Assembly: GCF_004402535.1 (NCBI RefSeq)
Contig: NZ_SOEY01000009.1
Location: 412 to 55,114 of the forward strand
Length of the DNA stretch: 54,703 bases
Direction of reading: 5' to 3'
Source: Cryobacterium glaciale
GTDB lineage: Bacteria > Actinomycetota > Actinomycetes > Actinomycetales > Microbacteriaceae
Positions 43,462 to 52,491 of the stretch are shown here, piece after piece. Made by a program: the position numbers and the translations under genes. How positions within the stretch are numbered: the stretch's first letter is position 1; every line of letters begins with the position of its first letter. The notes under the pieces are model-generated. The model was not told where the DNA came from. It was given only the letters and a program-made list of their open reading frames with translations, and made no database searches.

Positions 43462-44973
43462 GTGCTCGATGCGATAGGAGCGGGTCTAGCGCAAGCGGTA
43501 ACCCCGATGTCGCTGCTCATGCTGCTGATCGGTGTGGTGATCGGCTTCTTTGTCGGCATCCTCCCTGGTCTCGGCGGCGCGGTAACCTTGGCGCTGTTGA
43601 TCCCCGTCACCTACGGGATGGACCCCGTTCCGGCATTCTCGCTCCTGCTCGGCATGTACGTCGTCTGCGCTATCGCGGGGGACTTCACCTCAATTCTGTT
43701 CGGCATTCCCGGCGAGCCAACGTCCGCGGCGATGGTGCTCGACGGTTATCCGATGAATAAGAAGGGGCAAGCCGGGCGGGCGCTCGGCGCCTCCCTCTCA
43801 AGCTCGGCAGTCGGGGCAATCTTTGGAGCCCTCGTTCTCATGGCGCTTATTCCCGTCATGCGCCCGCTCATGCTGGGCATCAGTGCCCCTGAGTTGTTCG
43901 CGGCTGGCCTCCTCGGCCTGACCTTCATCGCTGCCCTTTCCGCCGGGAGTATTCACAAGGGCGTGATCATGGCGGCTGTCGGCGTTCTGATTGCCCTCGT
44001 CGGAATCGATCCGAACCTAGGCATCCCACGGTATACATTTGACAATCTGCATCTCTGGGAGGGCATCGGCATCGTCCCTGTCGTTGTCGGGCTCCTCGGT
44101 GGTGCCGAGGTGCTCCAGACCATGCTTGAAAAGGGCAGCGGTCCAAAGCAGACGGCGCCACCGCACCTGGGTGGAATCATGGTGGGTGTCAAAGACAGTT
44201 TCCGCAACTGGTGGCTGATGCTGCGCACTTCCGCTATTGGTGCTGGTCTCGGAATTCTTCCAGGGCTCGGGGGGTCGGTGTCGCAGTTTGTCGCCTACGG
44301 CCACGCAAAGCAGACTTCGAAGCACCCTGAAGAATTCGGCAACGGCTCGATAGAAGGTGTTATCGCGGCAGGTTCAACCACCGCAGCAAAAGACGGCGGC
44401 GCGCTGGTTCCGACGATCGCGTTCGGTATTCCCGGCAGCGCGAGCATGGCCGTGTTGCTCGGAGCGTTCTTGATCCTCGGGCTCAATCCCGGCCCAGAGA
44501 TGTTGACCGAGCAACTCGATGTGACGCTCTCGCTGGTATGGATCATCGTGCTCAGCACCCTCGTCGCCGTCGTGTTGGGAGCTCTCCTCATCCGGCCGCT
44601 CGCCAAGCTGACCTCGGTCTCTGGCAAACTCCTGGTGCCGTTCCTGATCGCCATGCTCACGATCGGCGCCTTCTCCTACAAGAACGCCGGCGAGGACATC
44701 TGGGTGATGTTGGCGTTCCTCGCAATCGGTGTGGTGGCGGCGCGTTTCAAATGGCCGCGGATTCCTCTTCTCCTCGGGCTTGTTCTCGGTGAGCTGCTCG
44801 AGCGCTACTTCATGGTCAGCTACGCACTCTTCGAATGGGATTGGCTCTCGCGTCCCGGTGTGGTGCTTGTCGAGGTTGCAATCGGCGCGATGATCCTACT
44901 GACGGCCATCCGCGTCGCGCGGAAGAAGCGCCCAGCGCGTAAGGTCGGTCAACTTACTGGAGGTTTGGTATGA
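43462..44973 (+). CDS. tctA: Tripartite tricarboxylate transporter large permease TctA
   Basis: 503 residues, about eleven membrane segments. Signatures GILPGLGGAVTLALLIPVTYGM, SILFGIPGEPTSAAMVLDGYPM, and the second-half repeat GILPGLGGSVSQFVAYGHAKQ with FGIPGSASMAVLLGAF. With TctB and TctC it imports a carboxylate using an ion gradient. The GTG at 43462 follows GAGAGGAG. Relatives import citrate, but also terephthalate and other aromatic acids. Confidence 0.95.
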   Translation: MLDAIGAGLAQAVTPMSLLMLLIGVVIGFFVGILPGLGGAVTLALLIPVTYGMDPVPAFSLLLGMYVVCAIAGDFTSILFGIPGEPTSAAMVLDGYPMNKKGQAGRALGASLSSSAVGAIFGALVLMALIPVMRPLMLGISAPELFAAGLLGLTFIAALSAGSIHKGVIMAAVGVLIALVGIDPNLGIPRYTFDNLHLWEGIGIVPVVVGLLGGAEVLQTMLEKGSGPKQTAPPHLGGIMVGVKDSFRNWWLMLRTSAIGAGLGILPGLGGSVSQFVAYGHAKQTSKHPEEFGNGSIEGVIAAGSTTAAKDGGALVPTIAFGIPGSASMAVLLGAFLILGLNPGPEMLTEQLDVTLSLVWIIVLSTLVAVVLGALLIRPLAKLTSVSGKLLVPFLIAMLTIGAFSYKNAGEDIWVMLAFLAIGVVAARFKWPRIPLLLGLVLGELLERYFMVSYALFEWDWLSRPGVVLVEVAIGAMILLTAIRVARKKRPARKVGQLTGGLV

Positions 44974-45512
44974 GCACGGAAGTGATCTCAGCGATTCGCG
45001 CCGCCCCCGGGCGCTGGGCGCGGGTGAATAAGTCTGATCTGATTATTACGGCGCTTCTCCTCGTCGTGTTCCTTGCGGCCATGACGATGGCCACCGAATG
45101 GAAGCCGCTTGCCGCATACTTTCCACTTGGAGTGAGTGCGCTTGGGGCTGCTGCCTCGGCCACCTTCCTCGTGCGGGTCCTCTTCTTTCCGCGATCGGCT
45201 GAAGCACCGAAGACGAATATTCCCGAGGAAGCCCGCTCGATGGCGGACCAAGAGTATGAATTCTTCCGCAGCCTCACGACCCGAGACTGGATCGTTGCCG
45301 TAGCCTGGCTCGGCGGCTTCTACGTCGCCCTTGCCGTTGCGGGGATCTACGTCGCTATGGCTGTCTTTACCGTGGCGTACCTGAAGCTTCAGGCGTCGCG
45401 CTCTTGGTTCTTTGCTATCGTCTATGCCGCGCTCCTGGCGGGCATCACTTTCCTAATTTTCTCGACGTTGCTGAAGCTCCCGCTCCCCGGCGGCTTGCTC
45501 GGCCTCACCTAG
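44970..45512 (+). CDS. tctB: Tripartite tricarboxylate transporter small subunit TctB
   Basis: 180 residues with four hydrophobic segments (LIITALLLVVFLAAMTMA, YFPLGVSALGAAASATFLV, WIVAVAWLGGFYVALAVAG, and the last near the C-terminus), as in TctB. Its ATG overlaps the tctA stop by ATGA. TctB is poorly conserved in sequence, so the assignment rests mainly on topology and gene order. Confidence 0.88.
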   Translation: MSTEVISAIRAAPGRWARVNKSDLIITALLLVVFLAAMTMATEWKPLAAYFPLGVSALGAAASATFLVRVLFFPRSAEAPKTNIPEEARSMADQEYEFFRSLTTRDWIVAVAWLGGFYVALAVAGIYVAMAVFTVAYLKLQASRSWFFAIVYAALLAGITFLIFSTLLKLPLPGGLLGLT

Positions 45513-45525
45513 CTCCGACGGAGGA

Positions 45526-45549
45526 CCCGCGGTCGTAGGCGACCGCGGG
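45526..45549 (+). terminator. Intercistronic hairpin between tctB and tctC
   Basis: CCCGCGGTCG (45526-45535) and CGACCGCGGG (45540-45549) form a perfect 10-bp stem with the loop TAGG, 13 bp after the tctB stop. No T-run follows. It may reduce read-through or protect the upstream or downstream mRNA end, letting the binding protein be made at a different level from the permease. Confidence 0.65.
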
Positions 45550-45570
45550 GAGACAAACGAAAGGTAACAC

Positions 45571-46584
45571 ATGCAAAAAGTTGGAATGGGTATCGCGGCA
45601 CTGATCACGGTGGCAGTGCTCGCCGGATGTTCCTCGAATGCTGCGTCGGGCGATACCCCCGACGCTGAGACCTCGCTCGAGGGTCAGACAATCACCCTTG
45701 TAGTCCCCTTCGATCCGGGCGGCGGTTACGACGCGTATGCGCGGATGCTCGCTCCCCTGCTTGGCGAGGAGCTCGGGGCGACGGTAATTGTTGAAAACAG
45801 GCCAGGCGCCGGCGGCATCCTCGCGACGAACGAGGTCGTCAACTCGAAGCCGGATGGTCGCACCATTGCACTTCTCAACGGACCCGGTCACCTCGGATCT
45901 GCAATTGCGGAGGCCGACGGCGTTCTCTACGACGCTGAGAAGATGAGTTACATCGGCCAGATCAGCTCCGAGCCGGACGTCGTCGTAACAAACGGCGGCG
46001 GCGAGATCGAGTCCGCCGATGATATGGCGGGCAAGCGCTTTGCGGCGACCGGACCGGGGTCGAACGAGTACATCGACGCCGTGGTGCTGAACGAGCTGCT
46101 CGGTCTCGACAGCGAGGTGATTACCGGGTTCGCGTCGAGTAACGAGGCCAGCCTGAACGTGGTCCAGAAGAACGTCGACCTGCACTCAAGGTCACTGGGC
46201 AGCCAGTTGCCGGGTATCAAAGCAGGCGACCTCGTTCCCGTTCTGGTGATCGGTACGAACTCCGGTGAATCAGAAATCGCGAACGTGCCGAATCTGCTGG
46301 ATGTGGTCCCGTCGAGCTCGAAGGAGCTCGCGATCCTGCACTCCGCGCTCGTCTCGAGCGGGCGAATCATTGCAGCGCCCCCAGGCATGGACGAGGGCAT
46401 GCTCAATCTGCTGCGTGACGCCTTTGAGGCGGCAGTGACAGACGAGGCGTTCCAGAAGTCCGCGGCCGAGTCTGGCCGCCCGATCAGCTTCATGGGCGGT
46501 GCAGACATGCAGAAGCTTGTCAGCGGCGTCATGGGATCCCCTAAAGCGTACGTTGAGCTCATCAAGAAGGCTTATTCGGGATAA
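45571..46584 (+). CDS. tctC: Tripartite tricarboxylate transporter binding lipoprotein TctC
   Basis: 337 residues. Lipobox VLAGC (Cys20). The family motifs are ITLVVPFDPGGGYDAYARMLAPLL, VIVENRPGAGGILATNEV and PDGRTIALLN. The binding pocket is set by residues after the first motif. GAAAGG precedes the ATG. It supplies the carboxylate ligand to TctAB; ligand identity is not readable. Confidence 0.94.
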   Translation: MQKVGMGIAALITVAVLAGCSSNAASGDTPDAETSLEGQTITLVVPFDPGGGYDAYARMLAPLLGEELGATVIVENRPGAGGILATNEVVNSKPDGRTIALLNGPGHLGSAIAEADGVLYDAEKMSYIGQISSEPDVVVTNGGGEIESADDMAGKRFAATGPGSNEYIDAVVLNELLGLDSEVITGFASSNEASLNVVQKNVDLHSRSLGSQLPGIKAGDLVPVLVIGTNSGESEIANVPNLLDVVPSSSKELAILHSALVSSGRIIAAPPGMDEGMLNLLRDAFEAAVTDEAFQKSAAESGRPISFMGGADMQKLVSGVMGSPKAYVELIKKAYSG

Positions 46585-46599
46585 GCGACACGCTGCGCC

Positions 46600-46633
46600 A
46601 AGGAGGGGTACCGGGTATTCGGTGCCCCTCCTT
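46600..46633. terminator. Bidirectional hairpin terminator after tctC
   Basis: AAGGAGGGG (46600-46608) pairs with CCCCTCCTT (46625-46633); the inner TACC/GGTG extends the stem to 13 bp with one wobble pair and an eight-base loop. It lies between tctC and the convergent gene at 46663 and could serve both. Confidence 0.75.
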
Positions 46634-46662
46634 GTCTGTCGACGTGTAAGCGCGCGCTGCAA

Positions 46663-47304
46663 TCAGGCGCGCTTGGCCTCGCTCTGGTCGAGCTGGGATT
46701 CGAGTGCACGGTACAAGGTCTTCGCCGTTCGCGAGAATCGGTCGAGCACTAGCGGTAGAGGCAACCCAGACTGGCTGCGCACATTCTCCGAATCGGGGTG
46801 CCACCCGCCGCTTCCTGTCGGAGCGGCGTAGTTGATTACGCCTTGAACCAGCGAGGCGTCGCCACGAATAGCTAGGCCCCAGTGTCCGACCGTGCCGAGG
46901 GGCGTGCGGAGCGAGCCGTCGTCGCTGGCGCTCGCCTGTAGGCCAATGAGACGTAGCGCTGTGAGCGGCCATTCGCAGATGAGGTCCGGGATGCTGTCGT
47001 AGTTGAACCCGTGGTCAGACACGATCGACCACAGGATGGTTTCCTTCTCCGCAACCGTCCATTCGGCTCCTGGCGTGAGCCTGTGGGCGAGCACGTCGCC
47101 ACCAGGTGGTTCAGAGACGCGGGCACCGGGGCGCACGATGCCTGATTCGGTACTCTGCCAGAGCCTTAGGGTTGACTGCCGAACGCCCCGAGAAACGCCC
47201 TCTAGCAGCTCTATGTCTTGGGCGAGGCCCGCAGCGGTTGCGGAGGGGGCTTGGTCCCACATGAACTCCCAGCGATTCGAAAGTGCGCCTCCAATTGTGC
47301 CCAT
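46663..47304 (-). CDS. Unassigned protein, possibly lipoate-ligase-like fold
   Basis: 213 residues; no confident family. Segments LAQDIELLEGVSRGVRQSTLRLWQS, PPGGDVLAHRLTPGAEW and HWGLAIRGDASLVQGVINY are reminiscent of the N-terminal, central and HG(S/T)L regions of lipoate-protein ligase A-type domains, but the usual catalytic Lys segment is not recognisable. GGAAGGA precedes the ATG by about seven bases, which supports a real gene. It is transcribed divergently from the MFS gene, and a GntR-type palindrome lies between them, so it may belong to the same regulon. Confidence 0.55.
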   Translation of the reverse strand: MGTIGGALSNRWEFMWDQAPSATAAGLAQDIELLEGVSRGVRQSTLRLWQSTESGIVRPGARVSEPPGGDVLAHRLTPGAEWTVAEKETILWSIVSDHGFNYDSIPDLICEWPLTALRLIGLQASASDDGSLRTPLGTVGHWGLAIRGDASLVQGVINYAAPTGSGGWHPDSENVRSQSGLPLPLVLDRFSRTAKTLYRALESQLDQSEAKRA

Positions 47305-47367
47305 CGCAAATTCCTTCCCTGTGCTCCTCGTTCGAACCGTCCATTCGACAATACGCCGGATCTACGC

Positions 47368-47385
47368 AAATGGCCCTACCATTAG
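47368..47385. promoter_or_regulatory. GntR-type operator A
   Basis: AAATGGCCCTACCATTAG contains AATGG-N5-CCATT. It differs from operator B (49401) at two of 18 positions. FadR-type GntR regulators bind TGG-N5-CCA-like palindromes, and such a regulator is encoded between the two sites (48594). It is positioned to control the MFS-gntR operon and the divergent gene at 46663. Confidence 0.65.
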
Positions 47386-47409
47386 TTCTATTCGATAGGG
47401 GGAGCACGG

Positions 47410-48591
47410 ATGGCACGAATTCCGGTCGCAGAGCATGCTGACGGCTGGCGCAGCGACACCCTTGCCGTGCAAATCGCGAACTTCGCATTCTCTGTGGCGC
47501 AGGCAATGACCGCCGTTATCGTTCCGCTGCTCGCAATCACTGCGGGGCACGGAATCGAAATCATCGGAGTCATCGTGGCCGTGTCCGCAATCTCCCAGAC
47601 AGCAGCCCGTCTCGGGCTTGGCCGTCTTATGACGCTCCTGCCCACGCGCATCTTTGTGGTGATGGCGACCATCCTGCTCGCAGCGTCCTGCATCCTGCTC
47701 GCAAGCAGTGACGCGTTGTGGGCGTTCATCGTCTCCCAACTCCTTCAAGGGGCCGCGCGAGCCTACTTCTGGACCGGAAGCCAGACGCACGTGGTGCGAA
47801 CGGCCGACTCGGCCGTCTCGGCGCTCGCGCGTCTCAACGTGGTTCAGGGAGTCGGGCAACTCGTCGGCCCGGCCTTGGCCGGACTCATTGGCGTTTGGTC
47901 GCTAGAAGTCGCGCTACTCGCAGCTGGCGGGCTCGCGGCATTCGCCACGGTCCCGGCCTGTTTCTTAACCCGATTCGACCCGTTCGCGCCAGCAAAACGG
48001 CCTGGGCGGCGTCGAGAAAACAGGATCTGGCTTCGCCCTGGAGTCGGTGCCGCTGCCAATATGACCGCTTGCGCGGGTGCCTGGCGAGGCATTCTGAACT
48101 CCTATCTCCCGGTCATCCTGACCGCCGCAGGCCACTCGGTCGCATCCGTCGGAGCCCTCGTGACGGTGGCAAATCTGGCGGCCCTTGGTGGCAGCGCAGC
48201 ATCAGCGCGAGTAATGGCGCTCGGGCAACGTGCAGTCAGCGGTATCACGATTCTTGCAGCTGGGCTCGGGCTGGCGACGGCTGCCTTCTTTCCGGCGACG
48301 CTGGCTGTCGTTATCTGCGGGCTCGTAATCTCCGGTGCCGGAGCAGGTATTCTGCAGACTGTCGGCCCGGCGCTCGCCGCAGACTCCGTTGGCGCGGAGG
48401 AGCGCGGGTCCGCCATTGCAGCCATCGGAGCCTTCCGCTCAGTTGCGCTGCTCGCTTCGCCGCTTGCCGCCGCAGGGCTGGTGCTGCTGCTTCCGACCGC
48501 CGCGATCGCGACGGGGCTCGCGGGTATACTTGTTGCGGCGCCGGCAGCAGCGGTATTTCGTAGTGCAAACCGACCGGGCAAAAGGGAGTAA
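47410..48591 (+). CDS. MFS transporter
   Basis: 393 residues with about twelve hydrophobic segments arranged in two halves, including the loop region [16 protein letters not shown], a position and charge pattern like the MFS A-motif, and central basic loop [11 protein letters not shown]. It may import or export an organic acid or aromatic compound. The gntR gene follows three bases later, so regulator and transporter share an operon. GGGGGAG precedes the ATG. Confidence 0.88.
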   Translation: MARIPVAEHADGWRSDTLAVQIANFAFSVAQAMTAVIVPLLAITAGHGIEIIGVIVAVSAISQTAARLGLGRLMTLLPTRIFVVMATILLAASCILLASSDALWAFIVSQLLQGAARAYFWTGSQTHVVRTADSAVSALARLNVVQGVGQLVGPALAGLIGVWSLEVALLAAGGLAAFATVPACFLTRFDPFAPAKRPGRRRENRIWLRPGVGAAANMTACAGAWRGILNSYLPVILTAAGHSVASVGALVTVANLAALGGSAASARVMALGQRAVSGITILAAGLGLATAAFFPATLAVVICGLVISGAGAGILQTVGPALAADSVGAEERGSAIAAIGAFRSVALLASPLAAAGLVLLLPTAAIATGLAGILVAAPAAAVFRSANRPGKRE

Positions 48592-48593
48592 CG

Positions 48594-49340
48594 GTGAAGA
48601 CTCCGAGTGAAGCCGCATCGCCTCCGCCCGGGGCGAAACGGCTCGACGAACCGGTTGTCGACATCTTTGCTCCGGTTGAGGCGCAGCGCTCGTCGCAGCT
48701 TGTGGCAAATCGCCTTCGTGCTCTTATTCAGTCTGGCGCGATCGCTGTTGGTGAGCGCCTACCGGCCGAGCGTGACCTCTGCGGGCGGTTGGGGGTTAGC
48801 CGCGTGACTCTTCGAGAGGCGCTGCGCATGCTTGAAGCGAACGGCCTAATAGCAGTGAAGTTGGGCGTGCAAGGTGGAGCGGTCGTAACGGTTCCATCTG
48901 TCGACGTTGTTCAGTCGGGAATCAGCGATCTGCTGAGTCTTTCGGCCCTTACCGCGGCGGAGGTTACAGAAGCCCGCGCAATCATTGAGCTCGGGGCGCT
49001 GCCGCTCGTCTGCGAGCGGGCAACCGAGCAGGATCTCGTGGACCTGCGGGCAATGTGCGCTTACGAGCAGGAGGCGCGCGCACGGGGAAATTTCGACGCC
49101 CGCAGGTCGTTCGAATTCCACCTTCGCCTTTGCGCGGCCGCACAGAATCCAGCCGTCACGATGCTTCTAGCCTCCTTCGAGGTCCCGATCCTGCGTTCGC
49201 TGCACGCCGCAGCACATTCAGATGCGAGTGGGGTGGACGAGCATCTGCGCCTCCTCGATGCTGTGGCGCGTCGCGACGTCGTAGACGCGGAGGCTATTTT
49301 GCGCGAGCATCTTGGCCGCACCGCGGCGCGCGTCGCCTAG
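48594..49340 (+). CDS. GntR-family (FadR/FCD) transcriptional regulator
   Basis: 248 residues. The winged helix is at residues about 25-95 ([47 protein letters not shown]) and the all-helical FCD ligand domain follows ([20 protein letters not shown], then [16 protein letters not shown], with Asp/His metal-binding positions). Such proteins respond to carboxylates. Start GTG at 48594, AAGGGAG upstream. Likely target sites are 47368-47385 and 49401-49418. Confidence 0.92.
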   Translation: MKTPSEAASPPPGAKRLDEPVVDIFAPVEAQRSSQLVANRLRALIQSGAIAVGERLPAERDLCGRLGVSRVTLREALRMLEANGLIAVKLGVQGGAVVTVPSVDVVQSGISDLLSLSALTAAEVTEARAIIELGALPLVCERATEQDLVDLRAMCAYEQEARARGNFDARRSFEFHLRLCAAAQNPAVTMLLASFEVPILRSLHAAAHSDASGVDEHLRLLDAVARRDVVDAEAILREHLGRTAARVA

Positions 49341-49400
49341 TTTCAGCCCCAATCCGACGGTGCCTTTCGGTACTTCAAAGCTCGACTGGACTCACACGCT

Positions 49401-49418
49401 AAATGGCATTACCATTAG
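49401..49418. promoter_or_regulatory. GntR-type operator B
   Basis: AAATGGCATTACCATTAG with AATGG-N5-CCATT, nearly identical to operator A. It lies 75 bp before the ferredoxin gene, where a repressor of the dioxygenase operon would sit. Confidence 0.65.
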
Positions 49419-49492
49419 AGCATTCCAGCTCAGCGTTGAGACAAATCACCCCTTGCCGCTGGAGGGTACGCGCACGGACTGAGGAGTAATCG

Positions 49493-49693
49493 ATGAGGAT
49501 TGAAGCAACACGGCACCTCTGCCAAAGCTATGGCAACTGCGTCGCCATTGACCCAGACCATCTCGACCTCGACGACGAGGGCCTCGTCATCGTGACGCGA
49601 GACACGGTCGAGGACGGCGAACTCGCCACCGTGCAGGCCGGAATCCGAAGCTGCCCTGTGAACGCGCTGCTCTTGGTTGACGCGCATGATTAG
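49493..49693 (+). CDS. 3Fe-4S-type ferredoxin
   Basis: 66 residues. Cys10 and Cys16 (CQSYGNC) and Cys54 followed by Pro (SCPVNAL) give the three-cysteine pattern of small [3Fe-4S] ferredoxins that serve actinobacterial dioxygenases and P450s. GAGGAG lies upstream of the ATG. It passes electrons from the reductase (next gene, 8-bp overlap) to the Rieske oxygenase encoded downstream. Confidence 0.92.
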   Translation: MRIEATRHLCQSYGNCVAIDPDHLDLDDEGLVIVTRDTVEDGELATVQAGIRSCPVNALLLVDAHD

Positions 49694-50933
49694 CCCGGCT
49701 GACGAGCTGCAGCGCGTGGTGGTCGTCGGAGGGTCAGTGGCGGGAGCGCGCACCTGCCAGGCGCTCCGGGAAGCCGGGTTCGCCGGGGAGCTGGTGGTTA
49801 TCGAGCCGCAGCTCGGCGATGCGTACGATCGCCCGCCGCTGTCGAAGGCCTACCTCAAGGGCCAAACCACGCGCGATGGCATCCGGCTCATTCCGGGCGG
49901 CTGGGCGAGCGTCGGCGCTCAGGTTGTTCCCCTCGCCGCGGTTGCCCTAAACGCAAAGGCGCAATCGGTCACCGTCGCTGACGGCAGTGAGGTCGGTTAT
50001 GACGGGCTCGTGATCGCGACTGGACTGAGCCCGAAGGCGCTCACCGACACCGACGGTCACGCGATCGGCCACGTGATTGGCAACATTGCTGATGCCGATA
50101 ATCTTCGTCACGAGCTGGCATCCGGCGGTCATGTTGTCGTTGTCGGGAGCGGCTACGTCGCTGCCGAAGCGGCGTCCGTTGCTCGCGAGTTGGGCCTCGA
50201 AGTGACTGTCGTTCACCGCAGGACGCACCTTCTCGAAGGGGCGCTCGGGGCGGCTGTTGGTGCCCGGATCTCGCAGATGCACACCGAGAGCGGCATCGAG
50301 CTCCGCGGCAACTCGCGAATCAGCTCTATAGTCCGAGGCGCGCGCGGAGCGCAGCTCATACTCGACAGCGGGTATGAGCTCCATGCCGACATCTTGATAG
50401 CCGGCCTTGGGTCGAGCCCCAATACCGAATGGCTCACCGGATCCGGAGTTCGTCTCGACGACGGCGTGCTCACGGACGCCCGATGCCGAGTAGTGGGAGC
50501 ACCACGCGTCTATGCACTTGGAGACGTCGCTCGGTTCTATGACGTCAACTCCGCCCAACCCCGCAGAGCGTGTCACTGGACTAACGCGGCAGATCAGGCG
50601 ACAGTCGTGGCACACAACCTGCTCAGCCCCAAGGACCCGAAGGGGTACCGGGAGGCCCCGTACTTCTGGACGGATCAGCTGGGTCAGAAGATTCAGGTCG
50701 TCGGGCATCCCGACCCGAAAGCACATGTCGATCTGCTCACCCTCCCCGGCGCGGTCGAACGTCACGTCGCGATTTATACGCACGGCGACGACAACGACTG
50801 CGGGGCCGTAGCGACTTTCGGGTGGCCTAGAGGCATGGTCGCTGCGCGGCGCCTGATGCCCCTCGACCCGTCCACTGAAGAAATGATTGTCACCCTCGAA
50901 GACCTCGCAGCGGGCACACGCGCCGCTGCCTAA
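49686..50933 (+). CDS. Ferredoxin reductase (FAD/NAD(P)-binding)
   Basis: 415 residues. FAD loop VVVVGGSVAGARTCQALREAG, second nucleotide loop VVVVGSGYVAAEAASVARELG for NAD(P)H, and the FAD-ribityl segment VYALGDVARF. It resembles the rhodocoxin/putidaredoxin reductase class used with ring-hydroxylating oxygenases. The ATG at 49686 lies inside the ferredoxin gene; a TTG at 49677 is less likely. Confidence 0.92.
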   Translation: MISPADELQRVVVVGGSVAGARTCQALREAGFAGELVVIEPQLGDAYDRPPLSKAYLKGQTTRDGIRLIPGGWASVGAQVVPLAAVALNAKAQSVTVADGSEVGYDGLVIATGLSPKALTDTDGHAIGHVIGNIADADNLRHELASGGHVVVVGSGYVAAEAASVARELGLEVTVVHRRTHLLEGALGAAVGARISQMHTESGIELRGNSRISSIVRGARGAQLILDSGYELHADILIAGLGSSPNTEWLTGSGVRLDDGVLTDARCRVVGAPRVYALGDVARFYDVNSAQPRRACHWTNAADQATVVAHNLLSPKDPKGYREAPYFWTDQLGQKIQVVGHPDPKAHVDLLTLPGAVERHVAIYTHGDDNDCGAVATFGWPRGMVAARRLMPLDPSTEEMIVTLEDLAAGTRAAA

Positions 50934-50976
50934 GAAGAACACTGACGCCGAATCTACTAGAAAGTGAGGGCCGAAG

Positions 50977-52491
50977 ATGGCCGCTGCAAACCTTGGATCG
51001 ACTTCTGATCCGCGACCGTCCGTGGAGGCTACCGCGGAACCTGTCGTCACCACGCTCGCCCGCGATCTGGTTGACGTCGACAACGGCGTGATCAGCCGCG
51101 AAGTGTTCATGAGCAATGAAATTTTCGACATGGAGATGCACAATCTCTTTCCGCGAGCCTGGCTTTTCGTGGGCCACGAGACTCAGGTCGCAGACCCGGG
51201 AGACTACTTCTCCTCGTGGATGGGCACCGACCCCGTCCTATTGACGCGCGATGTCGACGGCGAAATTTATGTGCTTCTGAACTCCTGTCGGCACCGCGGC
51301 ATGAAGGTGTGCCGCTACGACGAGGGCAATACGACTCAGTTCACCTGCCCGTACCACGCATGGTCCTATTCGATGGACGGGAGCCTGGTCAACGTGCCGG
51401 GCGACCTCTTCGGCGTGCCCCATATGAAGGCTGCCTACAACGGAAAGCTCGACAAGCCCAACTGGGGCCTGGTGCGCTGCCCGAAGGTCTACAACTACAA
51501 GGGTCTGGTCTTCGCGAACTGGGACGAGAATGCCGAGGAGTTTCTCGACTACGCCGGCGACTTCCACTGGTGGCTCGACAACCTCGCGGATGCGTTCGAT
51601 GGCACGCCTGGTGACACGGAGGTGTTCCACGGCGTACTTAAATGGCGCATCAAGTCGAATTGGAAGTTCGTGTCAGAGAACTTCTTGGGCGACACCTACC
51701 ACGGTGCATCGACGCACGCCTCGGTCGAGGCAGTCGGCATCGGCCCAGGTGGCCGCGGCCAACGCCGCCACGGCGAGCGTCAGGATCAGGGCGGACACTC
51801 GATGGGACGTACGAAGACGTCGTTCCGAAACGGGCACGGTGCGAGCGACAACATCGCCTACGAAATCCCGTACCCGGAGTTCGTCGAGCCGGAGATGAAC
51901 GAATATTTTGACAATGCGTGGGAGGTGCGCAAGGAGCGCCTCGATGCAGAGGGGCGGCGTTTGGGCGGACGCGGGCCGGCCACTCTCTTCCCGAACATGT
52001 CGTTTGCCGCGGGCTTTCCTCGCAGCATCCTGGTGGCTCACCCCATTAGCGCGACCGAAACCGAGGTCTGGCGGTGGTTCCTAGCCGATAAGCGCGCGCC
52101 ACAGTATGTGAAGGAGTGGCTGCGCCAGTACTACATGCGTTACGCCGGACCGGGGGGGATGACCGAGCAGGATGACATGGAGAACTGGGACTATGCGACC
52201 CAGGCATCGAAGGGCGTCGTGGCACAGCGGTACCCGTACAACTACCAGCAGGGCCTCGGCACGGAGCAGCTTTCGGAGCTCGACCGCGCGGTCCATTCGA
52301 ACCACGCGATCTCTGGTGAGGTGAACGCTCGGGCCTTCTACCGGCGCTGGGCAGAGTTCGTCGACAACCTCAGTTGGGAAGAGCTGACGGACCTCGCCCG
52401 ATCCGACGACAGGATCGAAGCGATCATCCGGCGAGAGGATGCCGCAGCCGCAGCCGCAGCCGCAGCGAACGAAAGCGAGAGCGTGCGATGA
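50977..52491 (+). CDS. Rieske ring-hydroxylating dioxygenase, alpha subunit
   Basis: 504 residues. The Rieske cluster ligands are Cys104 and His106 (CRHRG) and Cys124 and His127 (CPYHAW). The mononuclear-iron site is NWKFVSENFLGDTYHGASTHAS, with bridging Asp239 and ligands His242 and His247. It adds O2 to an aromatic ring as a cis-dihydrodiol. The substrate class is not readable; the alpha-beta organisation with 3Fe-4S ferredoxin resembles actinobacterial phthalate and polycyclic-aromatic dioxygenases. The C-terminus has an alanine run (AAAAAAA...). ATG with GTGAGGG upstream. Confidence 0.95.
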   Translation: MAAANLGSTSDPRPSVEATAEPVVTTLARDLVDVDNGVISREVFMSNEIFDMEMHNLFPRAWLFVGHETQVADPGDYFSSWMGTDPVLLTRDVDGEIYVLLNSCRHRGMKVCRYDEGNTTQFTCPYHAWSYSMDGSLVNVPGDLFGVPHMKAAYNGKLDKPNWGLVRCPKVYNYKGLVFANWDENAEEFLDYAGDFHWWLDNLADAFDGTPGDTEVFHGVLKWRIKSNWKFVSENFLGDTYHGASTHASVEAVGIGPGGRGQRRHGERQDQGGHSMGRTKTSFRNGHGASDNIAYEIPYPEFVEPEMNEYFDNAWEVRKERLDAEGRRLGGRGPATLFPNMSFAAGFPRSILVAHPISATETEVWRWFLADKRAPQYVKEWLRQYYMRYAGPGGMTEQDDMENWDYATQASKGVVAQRYPYNYQQGLGTEQLSELDRAVHSNHAISGEVNARAFYRRWAEFVDNLSWEELTDLARSDDRIEAIIRREDAAAAAAAAANESESVR

